Source: Campylobacterales bacterium (lineage in GTDB: Bacteria; Campylobacterota; Campylobacteria; Campylobacterales; Sulfurimonadaceae). From it: DNA of 64,000 nt. A model generated the notes under the pieces. That model did no database searches. It was not told the DNA's origin and saw only the letters and a list, made by a program, of their open reading frames with translations. The stretch spans positions 1-64,000 of the forward strand of contig JACUTT010000008.1 of assembly GCA_014859655.1 (NCBI GenBank). The letters are read 5' to 3'. Every line of letters starts with the position of its first letter. The stretch's first letter is position 1. Shown here in pieces: positions 26,390 to 34,460 of the stretch. The translations under genes were made by a program, and so were the position numbers.

Positions 26390-27482
26390 CGTCGTACTCC
26401 TCATCTTCATGCGTATCGCGATACATAATCTCTTTTACTCCGGAGATCTTCTCTCGACGAAGCTCCTCGTAATGCTTAAGAATACGCTTGACGTCATCTC
26501 TTTCTGTATAAACAACCTCAGTGATCCTGATCGACTTTCTAAAACGGCGCAGACCGATCTCGCCCTTGAAGCGCTCTTTTCCATCCACGCTGAGGCCGAC
26601 AATATCATCGGCACTTGCGCTGAGTCTGATAATGTCACCGCCTTTTAGATCCAGCACTTCACGCAGGCTCAGCTCAGCCGTACCGAGGTTCGCCTCTACT
26701 GTCACGCCTGCCCCGCCGATAAGGACCTGAAGCTCCTGATTACGGCTTTTTTTAGAGCTTGTCTCATTAAGCATCAGGTCCCGACTAGCCAGCTTTGGCA
26801 GGACCGGCTCAAGGGCGATAACAGGATAGCAGATGTTCATCATCCCCGAACTGTGGCCGATAATGATCTCCATAACGACCATAACAACGATCTCATTTTG
26901 CGCAACGATCTGAACGACATTGGGGCTTGACTCTTTGGACTCGATGGTAGGATAGATCTCCGCCACAGGTCCCCATGCCTCTTTAAGCGTGCCCATCATT
27001 ACCCGAAGAACCGTCTCAAAGAGGCTCAGTTCGATGTCTGAAAACTCCCGGCTTGACTCAAAAGGTTCCCCTTTTCCGCCGAGCAGGCGATCAAGCATCG
27101 GAAAGGCGATAGAGGGATTGATCTCTAAAACACCCGAGCCCTCTAGCGGTTTCATCGAGAAGACGTTAAAGCTCGTCGGATTTGGAAGTGACATCAAAAA
27201 CTCGCCATAGGTCATCTGGTCGACCGAGTGTAGCTGTATCTCTACGATGGAGCGCATAATGGAAGAGATCTGCGAGGAGAGCGAACGGGCCATTTTGTCG
27301 TGGATTCCTCTGAAGGCGCGCAGCTGCTCTTTGGAGACACGGTTGGGACGTTTGAAATCATAAAGCGTGATCTGCTTTTGCTGAAAACTCTCTTCTTCTT
27401 CATACTCCAGAGCATCATCACCCTCGTCATCGACAACATCTAAAAGGGCGTCGATCTCTTCTTGGGAGAGTATATCAGCCAT
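26382..27482 (-). CDS. fliM: Flagellar motor switch protein FliM
   Basis: 366 aa. The N-terminal MADILSQEEIDALL is the CheY-P-binding peptide of FliM. The middle domain includes ALEYEEEE..., GIHDKMARSLSSQISS and YGEFLMSLPNPT. The C-terminal SpoA domain (VEANLGTAELSLREVLDLKG) stacks with FliN/FliY. An acidic tail (HEDEEYDDE) ends the protein. The gene overlaps fliA and fliY by 8 bases each, so stoichiometry is probably tied to coupled translation. Confidence 0.96.
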   Translation of the reverse strand: MADILSQEEIDALLDVVDDEGDDALEYEEEESFQQKQITLYDFKRPNRVSKEQLRAFRGIHDKMARSLSSQISSIMRSIVEIQLHSVDQMTYGEFLMSLPNPTSFNVFSMKPLEGSGVLEINPSIAFPMLDRLLGGKGEPFESSREFSDIELSLFETVLRVMMGTLKEAWGPVAEIYPTIESKESSPNVVQIVAQNEIVVMVVMEIIIGHSSGMMNICYPVIALEPVLPKLASRDLMLNETSSKKSRNQELQVLIGGAGVTVEANLGTAELSLREVLDLKGGDIIRLSASADDIVGLSVDGKERFKGEIGLRRFRKSIRITEVVYTERDDVKRILKHYEELRREKISGVKEIMYRDTHEDEEYDDE

Positions 27483-28179
27483 TATCGGCTCCTATGGAAT
27501 CTCGAATTTTTGTCAGTAGCGCCTTGTGGATCTGAGAGATGCGCGACTCGGTAATGTCCAGGATCTGCGATATCTCTTTCAAGGAGAGCTCTTCAAAATA
27601 GTAGAGCTGGATGATCATCTGTTCACGCTCGCTCTGTCCTTGTAGTGCATGTTCTATCACCTCTATCAGGTCCTCTTTTTCTATCGTATCGAGCGTTGCG
27701 CTCTCATTAGTCAAAGAGAGCTGCTCGTCAATAGGCATGACCGCATAGATCTCCGAAGCGATGCGGGCCTCGTTGATCTTCTCTTCCTCTTCGCCCAAGA
27801 TAAGCGCCAGTTCCGCATTGCTCGGCTCGTCTTCGTTTTCCGCCATATGCACGGTGATGGCGCGCTCTATTGATTTGATCAGCTTTCGGTTTGAGCGGCT
27901 AAGAATGTCCAAAGAGCGAAGATAGTCCAGCATCGCTCCGTAGACTCGCGCCTTCGCATATCCCCAGAAGGAGTCATTTTGCGTAATGTCATAGCGACGC
28001 GCCAGTTTCACCAACTCTTCGGTTCCTATGGCAGAGAGGTCGCAAAAGTCTATCGAGCTAGGTAGGCGCTCTTTAAGCCGAAATGCCATCGCTTTGACCG
28101 CGGGAAGATACTGGATTGCCAGCTCATCTTCTTTGAACCTAAGGTCGCTGACATAAGCATTGGTATGTAAACATTCCAT
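27475..28179 (-). CDS. fliA: Flagellar sigma factor 28 (FliA)
   Basis: 234 aa from the ATG at 28179, which overlaps the upstream stop as TGATG with AAAGG seven bases before; the track start is the adjacent GTG. Region 2 (IDFCDLSAIGTEELVKLARR), region 3 and region 4 (SLKEISQILDITESRISQIH, the helix-turn-helix) are complete. It directs RNA polymerase to late flagellar promoters (flagellin and others), under control of an anti-sigma FlgM not in this window. The neighbourhood flhF-flhG-hyp-fliA-fliM-fliY matches my memory of C. jejuni. Confidence 0.95.
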   Translation of the reverse strand: MECLHTNAYVSDLRFKEDELAIQYLPAVKAMAFRLKERLPSSIDFCDLSAIGTEELVKLARRYDITQNDSFWGYAKARVYGAMLDYLRSLDILSRSNRKLIKSIERAITVHMAENEDEPSNAELALILGEEEEKINEARIASEIYAVMPIDEQLSLTNESATLDTIEKEDLIEVIEHALQGQSEREQMIIQLYYFEELSLKEISQILDITESRISQIHKALLTKIRDSIGADNG

Positions 28180-28517
28180 CACGAGGCCTTTCTTTGTGCC
28201 TTGGGCTTTGCATATTTTTTATCCAAAGCCTCTATAAAGTCGTATGAGCTCTCGATCACCTTCTCCCGCTTGGAGATCTCATTGGCATAATAGTCCAGAT
28301 CGCTCTCATGGCGCAGCTTTGGGAAAAACTCCCGTCTAAACCCGCTATAGCGGATAAAAAACGATATCGTAAAGTGTGAAAAAAGGTAAAAGAAGACAGT
28401 GATCAGCAGCGTGTAGATCAAGATCCCCTCAGCACTTTGTGCCTTTAAGATTGCAAATACAAAGCCGATGAAAAAACCCTGCACGGTTAAGAAGGAGACA
28501 AAATTACTACTAAGCAT
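28179..28517 (-). CDS. Small membrane protein between flhG and fliA (Cj0062c-like position)
   Basis: 112 aa with two hydrophobic segments (about residues 8-26 and 32-55) and a charged, lysine-rich C-terminal tail. No domain is recognised. A gene of similar size holds the same slot in C. jejuni as I recall, so it may serve flagellar assembly, but this is position-based only. Confidence 0.7.
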   Translation of the reverse strand: MLSSNFVSFLTVQGFFIGFVFAILKAQSAEGILIYTLLITVFFYLFSHFTISFFIRYSGFRREFFPKLRHESDLDYYANEISKREKVIESSYDFIEALDKKYAKPKAQRKAS

Positions 28518-28561
28518 GCTCTAGTTGAATCCTTTCTCGTTCTTCTTGGGTATAGATGTGC

Positions 28562-29434
28562 TCAAAAATGCGTGATCAAACGCTTGAAGAGTCCCTGAAT
28601 ACCGCTTTCTTCAGGAGTTACTAGCACATTTCGTTCCAGGTTGCGCGAAAGTTTTTTTACTATTTTCTCCAGATCACGCGTCGTCGGTGAGATCGGATTT
28701 TCCTGGGCAAAGATCTTTCTTTGCTTGATCGAGCGCGAGACCTTCTCGTCTGCGTTGACTTTTCCAAGCAGATCAAGCTGCAGTCCCGGACCGATATTGG
28801 CACGTGCTACCTTTGCTATTTTATCATAGAGCAGCTGTGCTTCTTTCTCGGAACGGACCTGATTGAAGATAATGCTGATTTTAGAGCGTATTCGAGACGT
28901 CACCTTGATTGTCGCATAGGCATCCGTGATGGCGGCAGGATCAGGAACGGTAACAACGATAACATCATCGGCCACGTTTAAAAAGAGCTGGATATGGTCG
29001 CCGATCCCCGCACCCGTGTCGATCAGCAGGACATCCAGGTCATCGAGCACATCGGCTTCTTGCATAAAACGCTCAAAAAGGCTCCCATCGCTGTATTTGA
29101 GTATCTCGTCGCCGCTTTCGCCGGGAATAAGCACAAGGTTGGGCGCTACGGGGATGAGGATCTCGCTCACGCTCGCTTCGCCCTTGAGCACATGCAGAAT
29201 GTTCTTTTTTATCTTGACATTGAACATTACATCAAGGTTAGCCAGACCGATATCCGCATCAAAGATGCCGACCTTAAGCCCGTAGTGTGCCATCAGATAG
29301 GCGAGGTTCGAGCTGATGGTGCTTTTTCCCACGCCCCCTTTTCCGCTTGTCACGGCGATAAAACGGGTCTTTTTTGCGCTGGGACGGTTGTTCTTGTCGA
29401 CAAGCTCCTGGAGCTTGTGAGCCTGGGTTTTCAT
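28562..29434 (-). CDS. flhG: Flagellar number regulator FlhG (MinD-like ATPase)
   Basis: 290 aa. It has the deviant Walker A TSGKGGVGKSTISSNLA, the switch region VGIFDADIGLANLDVM and VLLIDTGAGIG (Walker B). The C-terminus is the usual membrane-targeting type. FlhG antagonises FlhF to limit flagellum number and, in Campylobacter, also influences division. It overlaps flhF by 4 bases (ATGA). Confidence 0.95.
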   Translation of the reverse strand: MKTQAHKLQELVDKNNRPSAKKTRFIAVTSGKGGVGKSTISSNLAYLMAHYGLKVGIFDADIGLANLDVMFNVKIKKNILHVLKGEASVSEILIPVAPNLVLIPGESGDEILKYSDGSLFERFMQEADVLDDLDVLLIDTGAGIGDHIQLFLNVADDVIVVTVPDPAAITDAYATIKVTSRIRSKISIIFNQVRSEKEAQLLYDKIAKVARANIGPGLQLDLLGKVNADEKVSRSIKQRKIFAQENPISPTTRDLEKIVKKLSRNLERNVLVTPEESGIQGLFKRLITHF

Positions 29435-30723
29435 CTTTTGTTCCTGTCAAAGCCATTAAGCATACAGTCTATCAGATAGTCGCTGCTGGCGACGACCAGG
29501 TCTTCAGGCACCTCTTGTCCTATGGAAAAGTAGGAGATCGGCTTTGATGTCTCGTACATCAAAGAGAAAATATTTCCAAAACCGCGGGTCTCGTCAAGCT
29601 TGGTAAACATCATCGTATCCACGCCCAAAGGCTCGAAGTTGTCATAGGTCGCCTTGAGGTCCTCATACTTGATCGAACTTGGAAGCACCAGGACGGTCTC
29701 AATCTGCATGTTTGAGGTGTTGTGCTGAAGACAGTCATAGATCTTCGTGATCTTCTCTTTGTCATACGGTGAGGAGCCCATCGTGTCAATCAGAATATAG
29801 TCACAATAGCTCATCGCATTCAGCGCAGACGCAAACTCCGGCGGGTCAACAACGGTTTCAATCCCCAGCTTCATCATCCGCGCGTACTGCATCAGCTGCT
29901 CGACGGCGCCGATCCGGTAGGTATCAAGCACAATGAGTCCGACCTTATACTTCTTTTGCATCATAAACGAGTAGCGTGCCGCGAGTTTGGCGATGCTGGT
30001 CGTCTTTCCTACGCCTGTAGGACCCACGAGCATAATGACCTTTTTGTCCCCTTTTGGCGGAACCCTCTCCATCCTTACAGGCACCATCTTGCGCAGCAAG
30101 ACCTGAAAGTAGCGCTTGACTGTTTCCGAGTTTTCGCGCATCTTAAGTGGCATATGTTCCAGGGTCAGCTTCATAATCTCTTCGATATGTGCCGTATTCA
30201 TCCCGCTTTGCAGGGTCAGCTTGTATATCTCTGAGAACTCGGGAGGAATGTGCAGGTTGACCATCTTGTCCGAGCGCTCGTCCCAAAACATATTTTGGAT
30301 AAGCTTGACCTTATCGCCGAGTTTGGAGATCTCGTCTTTGATCTGTTTGAACTCCAGCGGATCGGTACTCTTCTCTTTGACGCGCGCAACGACTCTGTTG
30401 ACATCATAATCTTTGGCCAAACTGGAGTCTTCATCCGTGACCTCCGCGATTTTAGAGATCTGGCGTGCGGCTTCTGAAATACCGTAGAGCACATCCGCCG
30501 GGCTTCGGTTTATCGTAGCGGCGGTACTGCTCTTTTTTTTCGCATCCAGCGCCGCCGCCGCCGCATCGTCGATACCGACAATGATCTCATACAGGGCGGT
30601 TTGCGTCAGGCTTTTTTTGCGGATCTCTTTGGTCTCGATCAGCATCGCCTCTTCGCCCACAGACTGCTGCGCTTTTTTCAGTGCCTCTGCCGGGGATGTG
30701 CCGCTAAACGTCAGAATCTTCAT
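29431..30723 (-). CDS. flhF: Flagellar placement GTPase FlhF
   Basis: 430 aa SRP-type GTPase. The N-terminal domain (KILTFSGTSPAEALKKAQQS) is FlhF-specific. The NG domain follows, with G1 VGPTGVGKTTSIAKLAARY, VLDTYRIGAVEQLMQYA, DYILIDTMG and TKLDETRGFGNIFSL. It marks the pole for flagellar assembly and, in C. jejuni, feeds into sigma-54 control. It is followed by flhG and preceded by folK. Confidence 0.96.
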   Translation of the reverse strand: MKILTFSGTSPAEALKKAQQSVGEEAMLIETKEIRKKSLTQTALYEIIVGIDDAAAAALDAKKKSSTAATINRSPADVLYGISEAARQISKIAEVTDEDSSLAKDYDVNRVVARVKEKSTDPLEFKQIKDEISKLGDKVKLIQNMFWDERSDKMVNLHIPPEFSEIYKLTLQSGMNTAHIEEIMKLTLEHMPLKMRENSETVKRYFQVLLRKMVPVRMERVPPKGDKKVIMLVGPTGVGKTTSIAKLAARYSFMMQKKYKVGLIVLDTYRIGAVEQLMQYARMMKLGIETVVDPPEFASALNAMSYCDYILIDTMGSSPYDKEKITKIYDCLQHNTSNMQIETVLVLPSSIKYEDLKATYDNFEPLGVDTMMFTKLDETRGFGNIFSLMYETSKPISYFSIGQEVPEDLVVASSDYLIDCMLNGFDRNKR

Positions 30724-30733
30724 CTACTCTCCA

Positions 30734-31210
30734 TTATAAATATGCCATCGGGATCACTACGCTTGCCCTGTCTTTCCAAGCGGGATGCGGTAAAGTCAAC
30801 TCTTTGGTGTTCATCTTTCGCTCTTCGTAAAATATCATGTCGATGTCGAGCGTACGCGGCGCATTTGCAAAACTGCGCTTTCGTCCGAACCGGCGTTCGA
30901 CGTTCAAGATGTATTTCAAAAAAGCCCTTGGCTGAAGGTTGGTCTGCACAATCATAACCGAGTTATAAAAGTCATCCTGCTCCGTATAGCCAAAGGGCGG
31001 ATTTTTTAAAATAGACCCTGTCTGTAGCAGATCGCACAAAGGCGAGCGTTTGAAAAAAAGAACCAGCTTTTCGAGACGGCGGATAAGGTCTCCGATATTA
31101 CCGCCGACGCCGAGGGTGACACGGTAGCGTTTTGAAGATTTCGCATAAGTGCAGGGGTAGAGCCTTGTCCTTATCAGCGTAAGCTTGTCGTCAAAACGCT
31201 TAGAGAGCAT
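30734..31210 (-). CDS. folK: 2-amino-4-hydroxy-6-hydroxymethyldihydropteridine pyrophosphokinase
   Basis: 158 aa. VTLGVGGNIGDLIRRLEKLVLFF is the HPPK start (GxNxGD). FYNSVMIVQTNLQPRAFLKYI and RTLDIDMIFYEE (the double-Asp magnesium motif) follow. It transfers pyrophosphate from ATP to the pterin in folate synthesis. The N-terminal 30 residues are longer than in many HPPKs. It ends 10 bases before flhF. Confidence 0.92.
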   Translation of the reverse strand: MLSKRFDDKLTLIRTRLYPCTYAKSSKRYRVTLGVGGNIGDLIRRLEKLVLFFKRSPLCDLLQTGSILKNPPFGYTEQDDFYNSVMIVQTNLQPRAFLKYILNVERRFGRKRSFANAPRTLDIDMIFYEERKMNTKELTLPHPAWKDRASVVIPMAYL

Positions 31211-31211
31211 A

Positions 31212-31694
31212 TTAGGCTTGCGCTGCTGCTTGCTGTTTTTGCGCTTCTTGCATCGCCTGGATCTCTGAAAAGATCTGTATCATGCCCGTCATCGCAAGAT
31301 GGTACCCGAAAGGACCGAAACCGACAACTGATGAGGCGCATACGGGTGCTATCATGTTGACCTTGCGGAACTCTTCACGGCGATGGATGTTAGAAATATG
31401 GACTTCGATCGTCGGAAGCGACACGGCCGAGATCGCGTCGCGGATCGCTATGGAGGTGTGAGTGTAGGCTGCTGGGTTGATGATGATCCCGTTGGCATCG
31501 CCTAGGCACTCCTGGATGCGGTCAACGATCTCGCCCTCTAAGTTACTTTGGAAGAATTCGATCTCAATCTTGTTTTGATCAGCAAACTCTTTCATCTGCG
31601 CATGAATCTGCTCTAGCTTCATCGGCCCGTAAATATTCTGTTCACGTACGCCAAGCATATTTAAATTTGGTCCCTGGATCACTACAACTTTCAT
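31212..31694 (-). CDS. aroQ: Type II 3-dehydroquinate dehydratase
   Basis: 160 aa. [19 protein letters not shown] is the signature with the catalytic tyrosine (IYG), [16 protein letters not shown] follows, and [17 protein letters not shown] supplies the histidine. It makes 3-dehydroshikimate in the shikimate pathway. It heads the minus-strand aroQ-folK-flhF cluster and shares a divergent promoter region with the gene at 31801. Confidence 0.95.
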   Translation of the reverse strand: MKVVVIQGPNLNMLGVREQNIYGPMKLEQIHAQMKEFADQNKIEIEFFQSNLEGEIVDRIQECLGDANGIIINPAAYTHTSIAIRDAISAVSLPTIEVHISNIHRREEFRKVNMIAPVCASSVVGFGPFGYHLAMTGMIQIFSEIQAMQEAQKQQAAAQA

Positions 31695-31723
31695 TCTTAA
31701 CCTTGTATCTTAAATTTAAATAT

Positions 31724-31729
31724 ATTATA
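31724..31729 (-). promoter_or_regulatory. -10 element of the aroQ operon
   Basis: TATAAT on the minus strand, 30 bases before the aroQ ATG, in the AT-rich divergent gap. Confidence 0.5.
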
Positions 31730-31762
31730 CCTTTGTAAAGCATAATCTTTTTTTAGTTTCAC

Positions 31763-31768
31763 TATACT
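31763..31768 (+). promoter_or_regulatory. -10 element of the aminofutalosine deaminase gene
   Basis: TATACT lies 33 bases before the TTG start, preceded by a T-rich stretch typical of Campylobacterota promoters. Confidence 0.45.
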
Positions 31769-31800
31769 TCTCTCAATACTTTCTAAAGGCTTTTAAAATC

Positions 31801-33012
31801 TTGAAAATACTCAACGTCTCCTATCTTTGGCACAACAATGAACTGCTCAGCGGACAATCCGTCGCTTTTGATGCGACCATACTGAAGATCGCCCCGCTCG
31901 ATCAACTCCTCACGCTTTATCCCGAGGCCGAAGTCATCGACACACCGCCCTACTCCCTGCTCATGCCAGGACTCATCAACGCCCATGTCCATCTGGAGTT
32001 CTCGGCCAACAAAACGCAGCTGAAATACGGCAAGTTTCTCCCCTGGCTGCACAGCGTCATCGAAAACCGCGAAGAGCTCATCAGCAACTGCGACAGTGAA
32101 TGCATGAAAAACGCGACCGAAAAGATGCTGCGTTCGGGCATTACAACCTTCGGTGCGGTAAGCTCTCACGGTATGGACCTCGACGCCGCGGCAGAGGCCA
32201 AACAGAATGTTGTCTTCTTCAACGAGGTGATCGGCTCGCAGGCGAATATGGCAGACACCCTTTTTAGCGACTTCAACGCGCGTCTTGAAGCCTCGGAAAG
32301 CATCAAAAGAGAGGGTTTCCATCCTGCTATAGCCGTCCATTCGCCCTACTCTGTCCATCCGGCCCTGATCAAAAAAGCGCTCTTTTTGGCCAAGTCGCGC
32401 GGCTATAGCGTCTCCGCGCACTACATGGAGAGTCCGGCAGAGCGTGCCTGGCTGGATGAAAACAGCGGCGATTTCAAACCCTTTTTCAAAGAGTTCTTAA
32501 GCCAGGAGTACGCCCTCAGCAGCTCTGAAGCCTTTTTGGAGCTTTTTAACGAGATACCGACGCTTTTCACCCATGTTGTACATGCCAACACAAAAGAGCT
32601 TCAATTACTCAAGGAGGGAGGCCACACCGTCATCCACTGCCCCATCTCCAACCGCCTTCTGGGCAACGGCGCGCTTGACCTTGACGCGCTTGAAGCCCAA
32701 AAGCTCCGCTGGCTCTGCGCGACGGACGGGCTGAGCTCGAACTATGAGCTCAGCCTCTTTGAAGAGATGAAGATCGCCCTGTTTATGCACAAAGAGAGCG
32801 ATCTTCTCACCCTGGCAAAAGATCTATTGAATGCTGTTACAATAGAGGCCGCAAAAGCCCTTAGTCTTAACACGGGTGAGATTTCTGAGGGCAAAAACGC
32901 AGACCTGCTGCTCCTCTCTTTGGAAGAGGAGCCCAACGAACAGCTCGCCCTGCATCTGATCTTGCATCAGTATCCGATCTCAGCAATCTACATCAACGGC
33001 AAGGAAGTCTAA
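31801..33012 (+). CDS. mqnX: Aminofutalosine deaminase family amidohydrolase
   Basis: 403 aa from a TTG start with AAAGG 11 bases upstream. Amidohydrolase motifs: LMPGLINAHVHLEFS (HxH metal ligands), AVHSPYSVHPAL, SVSAHYMES, HVVHAN (His) and LRWLCATDGLSSN (Asp). The segment SANKTQLKYGKFLPWL marks the subgroup near C. jejuni Cj0067, which deaminates aminodeoxyfutalosine in the futalosine route to menaquinone. Its place beside aroQ (shikimate/chorismate supply) and sppA repeats the Campylobacter order as I remember it. ATP-independent and cytoplasmic. Confidence 0.87.
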   Translation: MKILNVSYLWHNNELLSGQSVAFDATILKIAPLDQLLTLYPEAEVIDTPPYSLLMPGLINAHVHLEFSANKTQLKYGKFLPWLHSVIENREELISNCDSECMKNATEKMLRSGITTFGAVSSHGMDLDAAAEAKQNVVFFNEVIGSQANMADTLFSDFNARLEASESIKREGFHPAIAVHSPYSVHPALIKKALFLAKSRGYSVSAHYMESPAERAWLDENSGDFKPFFKEFLSQEYALSSSEAFLELFNEIPTLFTHVVHANTKELQLLKEGGHTVIHCPISNRLLGNGALDLDALEAQKLRWLCATDGLSSNYELSLFEEMKIALFMHKESDLLTLAKDLLNAVTIEAAKALSLNTGEISEGKNADLLLLSLEEEPNEQLALHLILHQYPISAIYINGKEV

Positions 33013-33878
33013 TGGACGGTATCAAACAGTTTTTTTCACCCTTTTTCGCAGTCATGCGTTTTATTCAAAACCACTTCAAGGCGATGCTCTTTCTGCTGCT
33101 GCTTTTTTTGATCTTTTCGCCCAGCGGAGCGGAGCTGGTCCCGGCAAATCTGGCCAAGGTAAAGCTTGAAGGCGTGATCATCGACGCCACCGCAGTAGTC
33201 AAACAGCTTGATGAGCTGCGGACGGACGAGAAGATCAAAGGGGTGCTCTTCGTCATCAACTCCCCCGGCGGTGCAGTCTCTCCCTCTATAGAGATCATGG
33301 AAGCGGTCAAGCGTCTGCGCGCAAGCAAGCCTGTCATCGCCTACGCGGCGGGCACTATTGCTAGCGGCTCCTACTATGCGTCGATCTACGCCAATGAGAT
33401 CTATGCGAACCCCGGCTCTATGGTCGGCTCCATTGGTGTCATCATGCAAGGCAGCAACTTCGAGGAGCTGGCAAAAAAGATCGGCGTCTCCGCGCAGACC
33501 GTCAAGGCAGGAAAGTACAAGGAGGTAGGCACCGCCGCGCGCACCTGGACAGCGTATGAGACCGCAGAGCTTGAAAAAGTCGTTAACGACACCTACACTC
33601 TTTTTGTCAATGATGTCGCGCATGCGCGCAAACTTAACCCTGCAAAACACACACAGTTTGCGGATGCCCATATCTTTACGGCCTCTCAGGCGAAAGAGGT
33701 GGGGCTTATCGATACGATCGGAGTCGGCTATGACGCCGAAAATGCCCTGATCGCATTGAGCGGCGTGAAAAAACCCGTCTGGCTCGAAGAGGACAGACTG
33801 AAGTCCTTTATGCGCCAGGTCAGCGGCGAAACTGCCTCTTTTCTGGGTGCTTATCTCTCCGAACTTACCCTCAAATAG
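33012..33878 (+). CDS. sppA: Signal peptide peptidase SppA
   Basis: 288 aa, a single-domain SppA. The N-terminal membrane helix (MLFLLLLFLIFSP) anchors it on the periplasmic side. FVINSPGGAVSPSIEIMEAV, AGTIASGSYYAS (catalytic Ser) and GKYKEVGTAARTW (catalytic Lys) form the Ser-Lys dyad region. It cleaves membrane-embedded signal peptides. The ATG overlaps the upstream stop (TAATGG). Confidence 0.94.
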   Translation: MDGIKQFFSPFFAVMRFIQNHFKAMLFLLLLFLIFSPSGAELVPANLAKVKLEGVIIDATAVVKQLDELRTDEKIKGVLFVINSPGGAVSPSIEIMEAVKRLRASKPVIAYAAGTIASGSYYASIYANEIYANPGSMVGSIGVIMQGSNFEELAKKIGVSAQTVKAGKYKEVGTAARTWTAYETAELEKVVNDTYTLFVNDVAHARKLNPAKHTQFADAHIFTASQAKEVGLIDTIGVGYDAENALIALSGVKKPVWLEEDRLKSFMRQVSGETASFLGAYLSELTLK

Positions 33879-33880
33879 CC

Positions 33881-33902
33881 GTTTTCCTCTTTGAGGGGAA
33901 AG
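33881..33902 (+). terminator. Possible terminator after sppA
   Basis: TTTTCCTC-TTT-GAGGGGAAA makes a stem with a small bulge directly after the sppA stop, followed by a T-containing stretch. Confidence 0.4.
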
Positions 33903-33987
33903 CTTAACTTTTCTGATTAATCCTCTTGACATCCCCAAAACATATTCATGCTTTTTTATAATTAGAAGTGTGACAAAGGAGATAAAA

Positions 33988-34404
33988 ATGAAGACTTTTT
34001 TACTGATCCTCTCTCTAGGCTTTTCGCTTTTCGCCGCAGAGAAACTGGGCTACTACACCGACTACGACAAAGCCGTGAAAGCCGCTTTGAAAGCCGACAA
34101 GCCTATTATGCTGGTGCAGGCTACGGACTCCTGTTCCTGGTGCAAAAGACTCGAAAGCCGCACGCTGAGCCATCCGGAAGTCAAAGCGGCCGTTTCAAAA
34201 GGCACCATTCCTCTTCTGCTTGAGCGCGACAGTAGCATCTACCCTGAAAAATTCTACACAACACGGGTGCCGACGATCTTTTTTATAAGGCCCAAGGGCG
34301 AGGAAGAGTATTGGGAGGTCATGGGTTTTGTAGACAGTGAGGAGATGCTTGATAACCTTGAGACCGCTCTTGAGATGTACACAGAGAAGCCGGACTTAGA
34401 GTAA
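33988..34404 (+). CDS. Periplasmic thioredoxin-fold protein (CSWC)
   Basis: I use the ATG at 33988 because AAAGGAG is ideally placed; the track GTG at 33970 is too early. The result is 138 aa with a signal peptide (MKTFLLILSLGFSLFAA) and a thioredoxin domain: IMLVQATDSCSWCKRLESRT (redox CxxC), then TTRVPTIFFIRP (cis-Pro). The EDxxC-like arrangement and the C-terminal acidic helix resemble SoxW/DUF255-type periplasmic thioredoxins. A TATAAT at 33957-33962 is a likely -10 element. It probably reduces periplasmic disulfides. Confidence 0.85.
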   Translation: MKTFLLILSLGFSLFAAEKLGYYTDYDKAVKAALKADKPIMLVQATDSCSWCKRLESRTLSHPEVKAAVSKGTIPLLLERDSSIYPEKFYTTRVPTIFFIRPKGEEEYWEVMGFVDSEEMLDNLETALEMYTEKPDLE

Positions 34405-34460
34405 TACCAAATGCCATTAACCTTGCATGCTTAAGTATATAAGGTTAGTGGCATTTGGTA
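34405..34460. repeat. Long inverted repeat after a stop codon (terminator-like)
   Basis: TACCAAATGCCATTAACCTT (34405-34424) and its near-perfect complement (34441-34460, one mismatch in 20) flank a 16-base loop. It sits immediately after the TAA of the thioredoxin gene and runs into the last codons of the convergent LRR-kinase. It could terminate both transcripts. A shorter relative occurs at 61835. Confidence 0.75.

Noticed and set aside
31783-32421. 212-codon ORF opposite the aminofutalosine deaminase gene
   Set aside because: Shadow of a well-supported amidohydrolase; no ribosome site or motif.
33036-33938. 300-codon ORF opposite sppA
   Set aside because: SppA is certain on the plus strand; the antisense ORF has no family signature and is Cys/Arg/Asp rich as shadows are.
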